Assembly: GCA_936440205.1 (NCBI GenBank)
Contig: OW387141.1
Span: 44,091,307 to 44,155,306, forward strand
Source of the DNA: Lepidonotus clava
Lineage: Eukaryota > Annelida > Polychaeta > Phyllodocida > Polynoidae
DNA: 64,000 bases
Direction of reading: 5' to 3'
How positions within the stretch are numbered: the first letter of the stretch is position 1; each line of letters starts with the position of its first letter. Shown here one piece after another: positions 38,501 through 44,176 of this stretch. The position numbers and the translations under genes were made by a program. The notes under the pieces were generated by a model that did no database searches, was not told where the DNA came from, and saw nothing but the letters and a program-made list of their open reading frames with translations.

Positions 38501-40978
38501 TTTTAATATCATTATAATGTCCCTGGAAACGAGTTATTAGTCGGTTCTTAGTTTGGCCGACATATTGAATGTTGCAGGTTTTGCATGTAATAAGATAAAT
38601 AAGATTACTGCTTTGGCAATTTATGTTAACCAATGTATGATGTTTCTTGCCAGTGACGTGACCGGTGACACTTCCCGTGCGATTAAGTTTGGGACAGTAA
38701 CGGCAAGTGGACGGACGATTACACTGGATCACGTCGCTGCGATGTTTAGAATTTTCATTATCGGTGCGTGTTGACGCCCTGACTAATTGATCGGATAAAT
38801 TCTTATTTCTCCGTTGTCCAAAGATTAATTTGGAGGATTGTAAATGTCTAGTTGTTTTAGTCTTTTGTAGTAGATCCCAGTTGGAAATAATAGTTTCCTT
38901 AGTTGGTGGATTTGACGGGTTATGAGTTGTTATACAATAAAATGTATTTTCCGGTTCTGAGTTCTTAGTTTTAGTGGTATTTGCTGGTTTGTTATTTAAT
39001 AGTTTTAGCGATTCTCTATTGAGTAATTCGTCCTGGCTTAGCGCTAGGCATCGTTTGAAGGCTGTAGTTATTAAATGTTTTGGGTAACCTCGGCGAATAA
39101 AATGGGCCGAGAGCATAATAGCATTTTTCTTGAATTCTGAGGTGGTAGTACATAAACGTCGTACACGTAATAACTGTGAGTATGGGATGCCATTCAGAAT
39201 ATGGCGGGGATGTTCTGATGAATATAGTAGATAATTGTCTTATTACATGCAAAACCTGCAACATTCAATATGTCGGCCAAACTAAGAACCGACTAATAAC
39301 TCGTTTCCAGGGACATTATAATGATATTAAAAATCAGAATGATACCACTGTCTCGAGACATTTTAACAAATGCCCTACACCCAACCCGAACCTATTCGAA
39401 GGCTTAAAAATCAGCGTTCTAAGCTTCATAAAATCTGCACCGGACTCCTCGAGGGCGCAGGTTGAACGGGATATGGAAGAACGAAGATGGATACATCGAC
39501 TACTGTCGACTGTTCCTAGGGGATTAAACCTTATGGATTAATGATTTATTATGGCAAGTGGTTCCACCAATTCGTTTTAAATTTATAAAACTAACCCCAA
39601 ATTGCGCCGAAATATGATAATGCGAAAATGCCCCTTAGTGCCTGATATGCAAACATTTAGCAGTAGCGGATTTAGGGGGGGGGGTACCCCTATTTTGGGA
39701 CCAAATTAGACTTTTTTGATATAAAACTAGCGCCTCGGTGGGTCCTTTTTAATATGTGCGCCTCCCTTTCTCAAATTCCTGGATCCGCCTCTCCTAAGGG
39801 CATCGAAAATAAAGGTTTATACTTGTCGTTTCAGGCACGGAGCCCCCCGCCGCCCCCATGATCCACTCGGCGGAGGACACCTACCTGTGTACAGACACCC
39901 ACAAGTGTTACGCCCTCCGTAAGGGCCCCTACCAGCTGTTCGCCCTCTACCTGCCCTCCGTCCCCACCTACGCCATGAGGTCAGTATGGGGGAGTTTATT
40001 AGGTTATAGTAGTATTTACCAAAATTGTTGTTTTTATTTTCAAAAAACCTATGCTCCCATGTGTATTATTAGTTAGTGCATATAATTATATGCATTGTGT
40101 ATATGACGTCACTTTCCTAAAGTGGTTTAGATGTAATATTGGTGATGGACTTAGAACCATAATTAATCAGTATGTATACAAATATATAAATATACAAATC
40201 TATGCAAAACAAATCTGTGCTTAATATGTCTTACATAATCTCATGAATCATGAATCTCATAGTCAAAATTGACAGTCTACACATTATTCAGAACTGATGA
40301 ATGTGTATTGCATTTGATAGTCATGTAGCTATGATCAGCACATAGTGATCATCAAAAAAAAGGTCATGTTACCACATATAATGCACAAGATCCATAACTG
40401 AAGGTTTTGAAGATGAGATTTATTCCTTTAATTACAATGATAACATCTTATATGTATAGAAACTATAATAACTGTGGTAATGTTAAGATTCAATAGTGTC
40501 TTTCAAATACTGCATGAAATGTGTACAAGATTCTTTTAGCAATACTCGTTCTTGAACGTGTGTGGAGAGGAACTGCCAAGACAATAAAACCTCATCAATT
40601 CATTATATTCCCTGACATCCATGTCAAATTTTAAACCATAGAAAACCCCTGCTTTATTTATGCCCCTTTACCTACAAAAATCTCAAGATTTTAATTGATT
40701 CGCAGTCTTTCATTTTCCTTCATATGTTCCCATGCGTGCTACCATTGTCGTCTTTCAGATTCAGAAATTCCCCCACTTTACTTCTGCCTGGGTGAACTCA
40801 TACCAATCTCCATGCCGTGACGTCTGAGAAATATAAAATCCTCTCCCCAGTCAGTCCCATGTGACAGTCATTCAGAAAGAATCGAGCCGGAACTGAGCAA
40901 ACCTTGACTTGTTTTTGCAGGTCGGTGACGTCCAAAACTCTCCAAGCACTGACACAGGACAAAAACGTCCAGTTATGA
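1..40978 (+). CDS. FUZ: Fuzzy (FUZ) planar cell polarity / ciliogenesis effector, 3' half, six exons
   Basis: FUZ is a longin-domain subunit of the CPLANE complex (with INTU and WDPCP), which acts at the basal body in ciliogenesis and planar polarity. Coding exons are 1-83 (partial), 5622-5719, 17433-17551 (donor uncertain, 17530 possible), 27581-27703, 39835-39979 and 40921-40978 with TGA. All junctions are in phase with GT..AG borders and give about 200-207 residues. Landmarks align with vertebrate FUZ from memory: EVCTLCGPAPSLAELE (human ELCLLCGPSPPLSQL), VIRFWRTSLDSLR, LLGLLGHYPFLHASLHVVHP, ARRRTLAAFYRTVV (human QRRRLLRNFYTLVT) and the end AMRSVTSKTLQALTQ (human GLRSLATHTLHALT). The N-terminal half lies upstream of the window. 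Introns are very long for such a short protein. An AATAAA at 41522-41527 is a possible poly(A) signal. The family call is firm; the exon 3 donor is not. Confidence 0.93.
115..134. promoter_or_regulatory. X-box-like palindrome (RFX) in FUZ intron
   Basis: CCCGTTGCCATGGCGACGGG is a near-perfect palindrome. Its core GTTGCCATGGCGAC differs at one base from the RFX X-box consensus GTNRCC-NN-RGYAAC. RFX factors control ciliary genes, and FUZ is one, but intronic placement makes function uncertain. Confidence 0.4.
1098..1392. repeat. Two-copy tandem duplication, about 160-bp period
   Basis: Copy 1 (about 1098-1232) and copy 2 (about 1258-1392) share, in order, ctRaggacac, caaaatatgtt, taatacatatttcaac, gccaaaatt, gtcgaaaggtcagaa, ctaattgtt and gtaggtaaa. 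Divergence suggests an old local duplication. No coding potential was seen. Confidence 0.75.
2437..3235. repeat. 36-bp minisatellite, roughly 20 units
   Basis: Consecutive units of about 36 bp resemble GGGCTACCACCCTATGGTGT followed by TCTAAGGACGGTCAGT. Units are most regular at 2630-3130 and degrade on both sides. Because the period is divisible by three, the plus strand stays open for 204 codons with a 12-residue repeat (GLPPYGVLRTVS). This is a by-product of the period, not evidence for a gene. Confidence 0.95.
4403..4755 (+). mobile_element. Full-length tRNA-derived SINE with 12-bp target duplication
   Basis: The 5' part looks like a tRNA promoter: A box region TGGTGTAGTGGTTAGAGCG near 4413-4431 and B box GGGTTCAAGTC near 4457-4467. 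A tRNA-unrelated body follows with the string CATTAAAGAACACC, and the 3' end is AACCCCAATAACCAACC. The direct repeat AACTTATTTTGG flanks it at 4391-4402 and 4756-4767. A related minus-strand copy lies at 47228-47538. Confidence 0.88.
5495..5556. repeat. (CA)n microsatellite
   Basis: An almost pure AC dinucleotide run of about 60 bp, interrupted once by AG, immediately upstream of FUZ exon B. It occupies part of the branch-point/pyrimidine-tract neighbourhood and is likely length-polymorphic. Confidence 0.97.
5622..5719 (+). CDS. FUZ: FUZ exon B
   Basis: The acceptor is tcttcaag and the donor is gtgagt. The exon encodes VIRFWRTSLDSLRSILRQRP then YPSSVTLDRNLLG. It matches the human segment LLERWWQPLLDPLRACLP...DILG. 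It starts in phase 0 and ends with two bases of a glycine codon. A (CA)n microsatellite ends only 65 bp before the acceptor. Confidence 0.92.
6736..6957. promoter_or_regulatory. Cluster of kappaB-type motifs with a CRE
   Basis: Within 222 bp there are four perfect matches to GGGRNWYYCC: GGGAAATCCC (6736-6745), GGGAATCCCC (6776-6785 and 6801-6810) and GGGATTTCCC (6948-6957). A near match GGGATTCCCA (6925-6934) and a palindromic TGACGTCA (6756-6763) also occur. The strings around 6733-6785 and 6946-6985 are diverged copies of each other and recur inverted at 24950-25025, so this may be a repeat rather than an evolved enhancer. Confidence 0.4.
7150..7205. mobile_element. Fragment of GGATCC-type TIR element
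   Basis: The string TTGTCAAATTCCTGGATCCACCCCC closely resembles the right end of the element at 39661-39793 (TCTCAAATTCCTGGATCCGCC). Only one end is recognisable here. Confidence 0.45.
9351..9412 (+). mobile_element. Degenerate tRNA-like SINE remnant
   Basis: B-box-like TTGATTCAAATCCC at 9399-9412 is preceded by a tRNA-like stretch (GGTCTGCTAATTAGATGAAAGG). No full cloverleaf could be drawn, so this is more likely a SINE head or tRNA fossil than a working tRNA gene. Confidence 0.35.
13080..14120. promoter_or_regulatory. Candidate conserved regulatory block in FUZ intron
   Basis: Sequence complexity and CpG content rise sharply relative to flanking intron. It includes TAATTATTGATAATTGATATG, CCAATAATATC, the CTCF-like cluster and TTAATTAATAATAAC. 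There is no repeat structure and no credible exon. Such blocks in large introns are often cis-regulatory; cross-species conservation cannot be judged from this window. Confidence 0.3.
13494..13541. promoter_or_regulatory. Triple CTCF-like motif cluster
   Basis: CAGGGGGCGGCGC (13494-13506) is followed directly by a second copy with core CCAGGGGGCG (13506-13515). An opposite-orientation CAGCGCCACCTGGG lies at 13528-13541, whose complement CCCAGGTGGCGCTG matches the CTCF core well. The cluster sits inside a CpG-rich unique block. The motif match is visible; binding is inferred. Confidence 0.35.
16503..16545 (+). repeat. Dispersed repeat (copy 1), paired with 37404-37445
   Basis: The string CATAAACAATGTAGTTCC followed by (A/G)GTTTCTSTGATTGGCTGAAT occurs at both places with two or three differences over about 42 bp. 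Flanks differ, so the full element boundaries are not visible. It contains a CCAAT-box inverse (ATTGG). Confidence 0.6.
17433..17551 (+). CDS. FUZ: FUZ exon C
   Basis: The acceptor is cctgcag. The first base completes the glycine codon of the previous exon, giving LLGLLGHYPFLHASLHVVHP. This aligns without gaps to human LGLLLLHLELKRCLFTVEP. A low-complexity Gly/Pro/Arg loop follows. The next exon needs one leftover base here. Only donors at 17531 (gtggcg) and 17552 (gttcgc) fit that phase and both are weak. The better-looking gtaggt at 17568 would break the frame. The 3' end is therefore uncertain by 21 bp. Confidence 0.8.
19260..20130. promoter_or_regulatory. Candidate regulatory block in FUZ intron (homeodomain-type motifs)
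   Basis: A unique, motif-dense stretch including GTGTAATTAGCGGCGCTGTG, GGTCCATGCATATGGAGGG, ATTTACATATGGAGCGGCGA and TGTCAATTAAAAATTCACGG. CpGs are frequent. No splice-bounded exon or repeat is evident. Function is inferred only from composition and motif density. Confidence 0.3.
20261..20274. promoter_or_regulatory. Perfect X-box (RFX) motif
   Basis: GTTGCCATAGCAAC is an exact match to the RFX X-box consensus (GTTGCC, two-base spacer, AGCAAC). It lies in the third FUZ intron of this window, within the CpG-containing block. RFX regulation of ciliary genes is established knowledge; action from this position is inference. Confidence 0.5.
20662..20697 (+). other. G-quadruplex-forming tract
   Basis: Six G runs of 3-5 (GGGGTGGGTTGGGGG, then TTTGATGGGGAGGGTTGGGG) are separated by 1-6 bases on the plus strand. 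They satisfy the usual intramolecular quadruplex pattern. Confidence 0.6.
21370..21650. promoter_or_regulatory. Candidate regulatory block with octamer motif
   Basis: A GC-rich unique segment containing ATTTGCAT (21545-21552, POU octamer), CCAATTG, GTTGCCGTTACC and TTGCCATGGAA. An incidental open frame of 117 codons crosses it but shows no domain and no splice-consistent borders. Confidence 0.28.
22900..23370. promoter_or_regulatory. Candidate regulatory block (unique, CpG-containing)
   Basis: A dense non-repetitive sequence with GGGAATTAGAATGAATATC, AAGCGTGGACGTTAATGAAA, GGACGAGGCGCGGTGATATA and ATCCGGCGCCG. It ends abruptly where AT-rich, repeat-like intron resumes. No coding frame was recognised. 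Confidence 0.27.
25269..25313. repeat. Perfect 45-bp palindrome (21-bp arms)
   Basis: The left arm ends ..CACTCCTTGAAC and the right arm begins GTTCAAGGAGTG, with spacer TCA. The distal part of each arm is C-rich or G-rich. The same palindrome with spacer TGA and slightly shorter arms is at 52951-52985 in the inverted copy of the element. Confidence 0.9.
25461..25780. mobile_element. Non-autonomous TIR element with CAGGG termini
   Basis: The termini CAGGGTACCAACC (25461-25473) and GGTTGGTACCCTG (25768-25780) are exact inverted repeats. GATATA flanks both sides (25455-25460 and 25781-25786), a likely target duplication. The interior carries many spaced copies of ACAGGGAAA / ACACAGGGAA in direct orientation. 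CAGGG ends suggest a hAT-like MITE, although the duplication is shorter than the typical 8 bp. It is nested in the 25048-25970 element. Confidence 0.8.
27581..27703 (+). CDS. FUZ: FUZ exon D
   Basis: The acceptor is cctccag and the donor is gtatgt. In the frame set by the neighbours it encodes GSLGPAARRRTLAAFYRTVV then GGVWPLPASQQADDQPQTAT. It corresponds to the human EQRRRLLRNFYTLV helix followed by an acidic/proline linker. It begins and ends within glycine codons. Confidence 0.92.
31230..31870. repeat. Two degenerate short-period repeat tracts
   Basis: 31230-31400 repeats ATGATGTCAC / GATGTCATCAAAAA-like modules of about 18 bp. 31607-31870 repeats CAGCTGCTATC..CAAACATTTGTGACT and TGATGCTATC(C)ACAAAC-like modules in both orientations. 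An open frame of 124 codons over the first tract reflects the repeat; no domain was seen. Confidence 0.5.
33474..33630. mobile_element. 157-bp TIR element, GGCGGATCCAG family
   Basis: It starts CAGTGGCGGATCCAG and ends CCGCCACTG, with G-rich left and C-rich right subterminal runs. Such ends are common on short non-autonomous elements of marine invertebrates and resemble hAT termini. A clear 8-bp target duplication was not found. Relatives lie at 39661-39793 and 51475-51804. Confidence 0.7.
35361..35735. repeat. Short interleaved direct duplications
   Basis: TTTACAGATTTAGGAAGAAATT occurs at about 35361 and 35415. The string (C)CTTCCACATAAGATCATTTCCATT occurs at about 35390 and again at about 35710. 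The order suggests repeated slippage or templated repair. No known element was recognised. Confidence 0.6.
37404..37445 (+). repeat. Dispersed repeat (copy 2), paired with 16503-16545
   Basis: It contains CATAAACAATGTAGTTCCGG then TTTCTCTGATTGGCTGAAT. It sits about 230 bp upstream of the Penelope target duplication. Confidence 0.6.
38292..39116 (-). CDS. Penelope-like element ORF, C-terminal part with GIY-YIG nuclease
   Basis: A 274-codon minus-strand frame that opens further upstream in the same frame (SEHPRHILNGIPYSQLLRV..). Around residue 145 a CX6CX2C cluster (CNRPSTCRYC) is typical of the linker before Penelope nucleases. Residues about 170-205 hold the nuclease core: LIYLITC (GIY equivalent), IQYVGQT (YIG equivalent) and NRLITRFQGH. 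The C-terminal ERRWIHRLLSTVPRGLN follows the family pattern with a likely catalytic Glu. The ATG is internal to the original polyprotein, so this is not a true gene start. Confidence 0.85.
   Translation of the reverse strand: MLSAHFIRRGYPKHLITTAFKRCLALSQDELLNRESLKLLNNKPANTTKTKNSEPENTFYCITTHNPSNPPTKETIISNWDLLQKTKTTRHLQSSKLIFGQRRNKNLSDQLVRASTRTDNENSKHRSDVIQCNRPSTCRYCPKLNRTGSVTGHVTGKKHHTLVNINCQSSNLIYLITCKTCNIQYVGQTKNRLITRFQGHYNDIKNQNDTTVSRHFNKCPTPNPNLFEGLKISVLSFIKSAPDSSRAQVERDMEERRWIHRLLSTVPRGLNLMD
39238..39541 (+). CDS. Inverted duplicate of the Penelope GIY-YIG C-terminus
   Basis: On the plus strand it encodes the same residues as the minus-strand frame, from LITCKTCNIQYVGQ to VPRGLNLMD and stop, without a visible amino-acid difference over about 100 residues. 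It lacks its own start context and is the right arm of the element. Confidence 0.85.
39661..39793. mobile_element. Degenerate GGATCC-type TIR element
   Basis: It starts CAGTAGCGGATTTAGG, followed by a G run, and ends TCCTGGATCCGCCTCTCC. It belongs with 33474-33630 and 51475-51804. It lies between the Penelope insertion and FUZ exon E. Confidence 0.6.
39835..39979 (+). CDS. FUZ: FUZ exon E
   Basis: The acceptor is gtttcag and the donor is gtcagt. It encodes TEPPAAPMIHSAEDTYLCTD followed by a stretch ending in YQLFALYLPSVPTYAMR, the penultimate beta-strand/helix of the last longin-like fold. It lies about 40 bp after a degenerate TIR element and about 250 bp after a Penelope insertion, both within the preceding intron. 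Confidence 0.92.
39980..40920 (+). other. FUZ intron E-F
   Basis: A 0.94-kb AT-rich intron bounded by gtcagt and tttttgcag. Nothing recognisable was seen in it. Confidence 0.8.
40921..40978 (+). CDS. FUZ: FUZ terminal exon F
   Basis: After acceptor gtttttgcag the exon completes an Arg codon and reads SVTSKTLQALTQDKNVQL, then TGA at 40976-40978. It matches the C-terminal helix of human FUZ (SLATHTLHALTPLL). Protein ends and phase agree exactly, so the gene end is well fixed. Confidence 0.9.
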
Positions 40979-43900
40979 TGGCTACCCCCACTAGGTGGCA
41001 CCACTGCTATTTGCTGAGTCATCCATTGGGAGTGGTTCCACAATCTCCCGCCAGGTGGACGCACCTCACGATACGTTGAGAAGGGCCCCCAATGGAAGGA
41101 CAGGTTGAGAGGGGTGTGAAAAAACGCTGACATGCAATCAAGAGTATTTAAGGCTGCGTTGTTTTAATGGTATCAGTTTTAGCATTAGTTTCATCCAGGG
41201 GCCTTGAATAAGATAATTCTTTGAATCGTTTCCTGAAATTGCATTGGGTATTAACGTGTCTTGGGCGGGAGGTTTTTGCCACTGATGAAAATCTCCACCC
41301 CCTTTATTGACGGAGTGAAGTAGAATTGGTGCTGGTGTAATAGAAACCTTGATTTAAAATTTGTTGGTATTCTCAACAACTTGGAAGAATTAGGAATTCG
41401 ACGAAATTTCCGGATTCATTATGGAAAGACAGCGAATCGAATATAATCTGTCAAATCCCTCCAAGCTGAATTATTGTAAAACAAAAGTACCTCAATCACA
41501 TTTTCACCAGGATGAGTTTACAATAAACCAACTAAAATGAACAATGAAAACCCATATCTGAACATTTCTGACAGAGATTGTCATTGTTTTTATATCCCTA
41601 CGCTATGGGAAATGTTATTCATATTGGTTAGTCAGTTTTGCTTGATCAGATTCTGGTAGATGCATATCAGTGTGAATTTTGTCAGAAGGTATCAAATATT
41701 TTGTAGAAAACTTTAGAAATTGTCAATATTCCATTAATGAGTTTGAAATTCCTGTATAGAACTGCCAACTGAAATTACCTTAAAATGCGCTTTAGCAGGT
41801 TCGTTTGTAACGGTACACCGTGTGTGAGTGGCATTGTATGACTCATAAATTATTTTTTGTACAGAAATGGGTACTGGTAGAAGTATATTATCCTACTTTA
41901 TTCATATATCTTTCTTTAGGTTATACATATAATTTATTTTCGTCCATTTCTCTTGGTAGTTTCCGTTCTTTTGGTGTTCTCACGATTGAGGAAACAAAGC
42001 AAACAAACGATCTAATGTAATCAGGACTTTATGCCGCTATTGAAAAGGTATTAGCCTACATGAGAATAAAGTACCGGTGTTCTATTTTGCAGTAGGACTA
42101 TTTCCAAGTTTGGTTTACTCGATGGTCGACGGTATATTGAAAATCTGAATTATATAGTACATTTTTCATTGTTTTTCATATTCTTAATGTTTTCGAGATA
42201 TTTGAAATATCAAAAGCGTATCATAGAATCCAAAGTAGTATAGGTCCTTATAATTTATGCGTTTGTAGGTGTCTCGAGTAAAAGTTAACTGGTTTGTGCC
42301 TGAATAGATAAAGATGTTCTCCACTTTTTGATAACGACAGTTCACGGAACTAAGTTGAATACAATAACACATCGTTTATGATATTTTCACTTTAATATCC
42401 GGTATTATAACTATGACGGCATTAGTAGGCTGGTTTCCAAACTCCGGCCTTTTATCTTGTTAACGTAGCAGTGGACAATTTGTACAAGTTGAAAGTTTGG
42501 TTTCTATATTGCTGAACCGTGAACACATGAATATTGAGAGTATGCCTCTGCTTTTATAATATCGGTATAGAGTTGGCAGAAAGTATTTTACGGACTATAT
42601 TTTGGCGCGGACAGCATATCGGCTGCCGACTTGTAGAGGTATTCAGAGTGAGATGTACCATTCAGAGTCTACATGTTATCGAGATTATCACGTAGTCGAA
42701 CGTATTCGTTGTTTTTCACATACCGTCGGTATACATTCCCAGAGAGTTGGCCAGACCTATTCAATGGTCACTATAATATTTGCCTTTTGTCTTTGAGTTA
42801 TACTTGTAATCTTGAAATTCAGGGAGGGAGTCAATTTGAAACATGTATAAGCTATTACTATTTTCATGTATATCATCAATTATGAGAAGAAATAAAAGTG
42901 CGATAATCAATTCTGTTTTGTGGACGTACTCCCTTTTATATCAAGCAATAATACAGTGCCCTTTGTAATGCTTCATTCTGAAATCGTGTGCTTGAAATAT
43001 AAAAATACTAAATTCACTTGTGCACATCCCCAACAGATATAATATATATTTATCCGGGCTACATATCTTCTGTCAGTTTATTGCTGTAGTCTTTCCTTAT
43101 TCTGGGCATTTAATGCACACCGTATAAGTATGAGAGTACAGAGTAACGGGTAGATTTTACAATAAATGCGGTAGTACAAGGATGTACTTTTGCACAATAA
43201 CAGGTGACCTAGTAATTGCAACAGAGTTGCCAAGCATTAAGTAGAGGACATAGAACTTTACTTATTGCTTAGAATTAAGAACAATATGGCAAAATATATC
43301 ACTGCCAGAAAAGGACCTCGTTCTTTTGTGCAATAATGAAACCTGCCAAAAATAAATGAGTTTCAATTACTTTCTCTCTGGATATCTTAGAATACATGCA
43401 TAAGTTAAACGTAAACGTTGACGTTTGCCCTAGCATGACAGCCTCTCCTAAAAAAATGAAAACCCAGATTCAAGCCGAAAATTTGAGATCAACCTCAAGG
43501 AAAATATTACGTTGGGTTGATTGGTTGTCCTTTTCCTTATAGCACATTAAAATGCTGCTTTTCGGTTGTGTACATGACTATTTTCTCTAGCATATACCCG
43601 ATAGATCTCTTTCATTTTCTTATTTTATTTGATGGTCAAATATGGACCTAATAAGAGGTCGTCCGTGTCTTAAATTCGTACATGGCTTACATAAGGGAAT
43701 CAACGGTATTAGCATAGATATATACATTTTTTCAATATACAGTAAAATGCAATACTTCTGTACATCATATACGGTATATACATCGTATACAATTAATCTA
43801 CCAAACAAAGGATTGTTATCGCATTTTGACATCACAAACATGCCGTCGCGCATGCTATTCTCCAACATAGTTGCCAACAGATTTAACACTTAATCAACAA

Positions 43901-44080
43901 AATAACATTTTTCTCTTCGATTAAACACCTTTAACATTATGATAACTGGTTATTGCACAATATGTTCAAACTGCTTCGTTTCGACATTCGGAAACTAAAC
44001 AGTATCACGGCTTGTTAGTTCAATTCAATGATATACAGTATAATACTAACCAATTCTAAATGCACGCTTCTGCTAAGGGT
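40979..44080. other. Region between convergent FUZ and syntaxin genes
   Basis: It should contain both 3' UTRs. AATAAA at 41522-41527 could serve FUZ, and TTTATT at 43624-43629 (AATAAA on the minus strand) could serve the syntaxin gene. Apart from CTCF-like motifs near 41 kb no repeat, RNA gene or coding frame was recognised. Confidence 0.5.
40988..41062. promoter_or_regulatory. Two CTCF-like motifs just downstream of FUZ stop
   Basis: CCACTAGGTGGCA (40988-41000) is a close match to the CTCF core, and CCCGCCAGGTGGACGC (41047-41062) is a weaker one. They sit 10-85 bp after the FUZ stop, probably in the 3' UTR. The same CCACTAGGTGGC string occurs at 44909-44920 and, inverted, at 9806-9817, so a repeat origin is possible. 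Confidence 0.35.
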
Positions 44081-44176
44081 TTAATGTTTGACAGATAGGT
44101 AGATGACTAAGGTAAGTATTCCCGCGATCACCACCAGCGTCACGGCCAGGCAGCACATCTTCTTACGATACTTCCT
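44081..44176 (-). CDS. STX12: Syntaxin exon 10: membrane anchor and stop
   Basis: It encodes RKYRKKMCC, a hydrophobic segment [18 protein letters not shown] and a short tail SVKH, then TAA. Cysteines next to the membrane are possible palmitoylation sites. Acceptor ctatttcag. Confidence 0.93.
   Translation of the reverse strand, partial: RKYRKKMCCLAVTLVVIAGILTLVIYLSVKH

Larger units (their letters stand above)
37692..39578 (-). mobile_element. Penelope-like retroelement, 5'-truncated, with inverted 3' arm
   Basis: The insertion is bounded by a 15-bp direct repeat AAATTTATAAAACTA (37677-37691 and 39579-39593). The main part reads on the minus strand. It encodes the end of the reverse transcriptase region (NGIPYSQLLRVRRL, HFIRRGYPKHLI), a Cys motif (CNRPSTCRYC) and a C-terminal GIY-YIG nuclease. 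About 550 bp of untranslated sequence continue to the left border. The last about 344 bp of the coding/3' part are repeated in inverted orientation on the right (39238-39578). The arms look identical, indicating a young insertion. Inverted partial terminal copies are a known habit of Penelope elements. The N-terminal RT is absent, so it cannot be autonomous. Confidence 0.88.
27704..39834 (+). other. FUZ intron D-E
   Basis: A 12-kb intron. It holds degenerate repeats at 31230-31870, a TIR element at 33474-33630, short direct duplications at 35361-35735, a (GA)n run near 36460, the Penelope-like insertion (37692-39578) and a degenerate TIR element (39661-39793). Nothing specific was recognised in 27710-31160, 31880-33470, 33640-35350 or 35740-37400. 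Confidence 0.6.
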
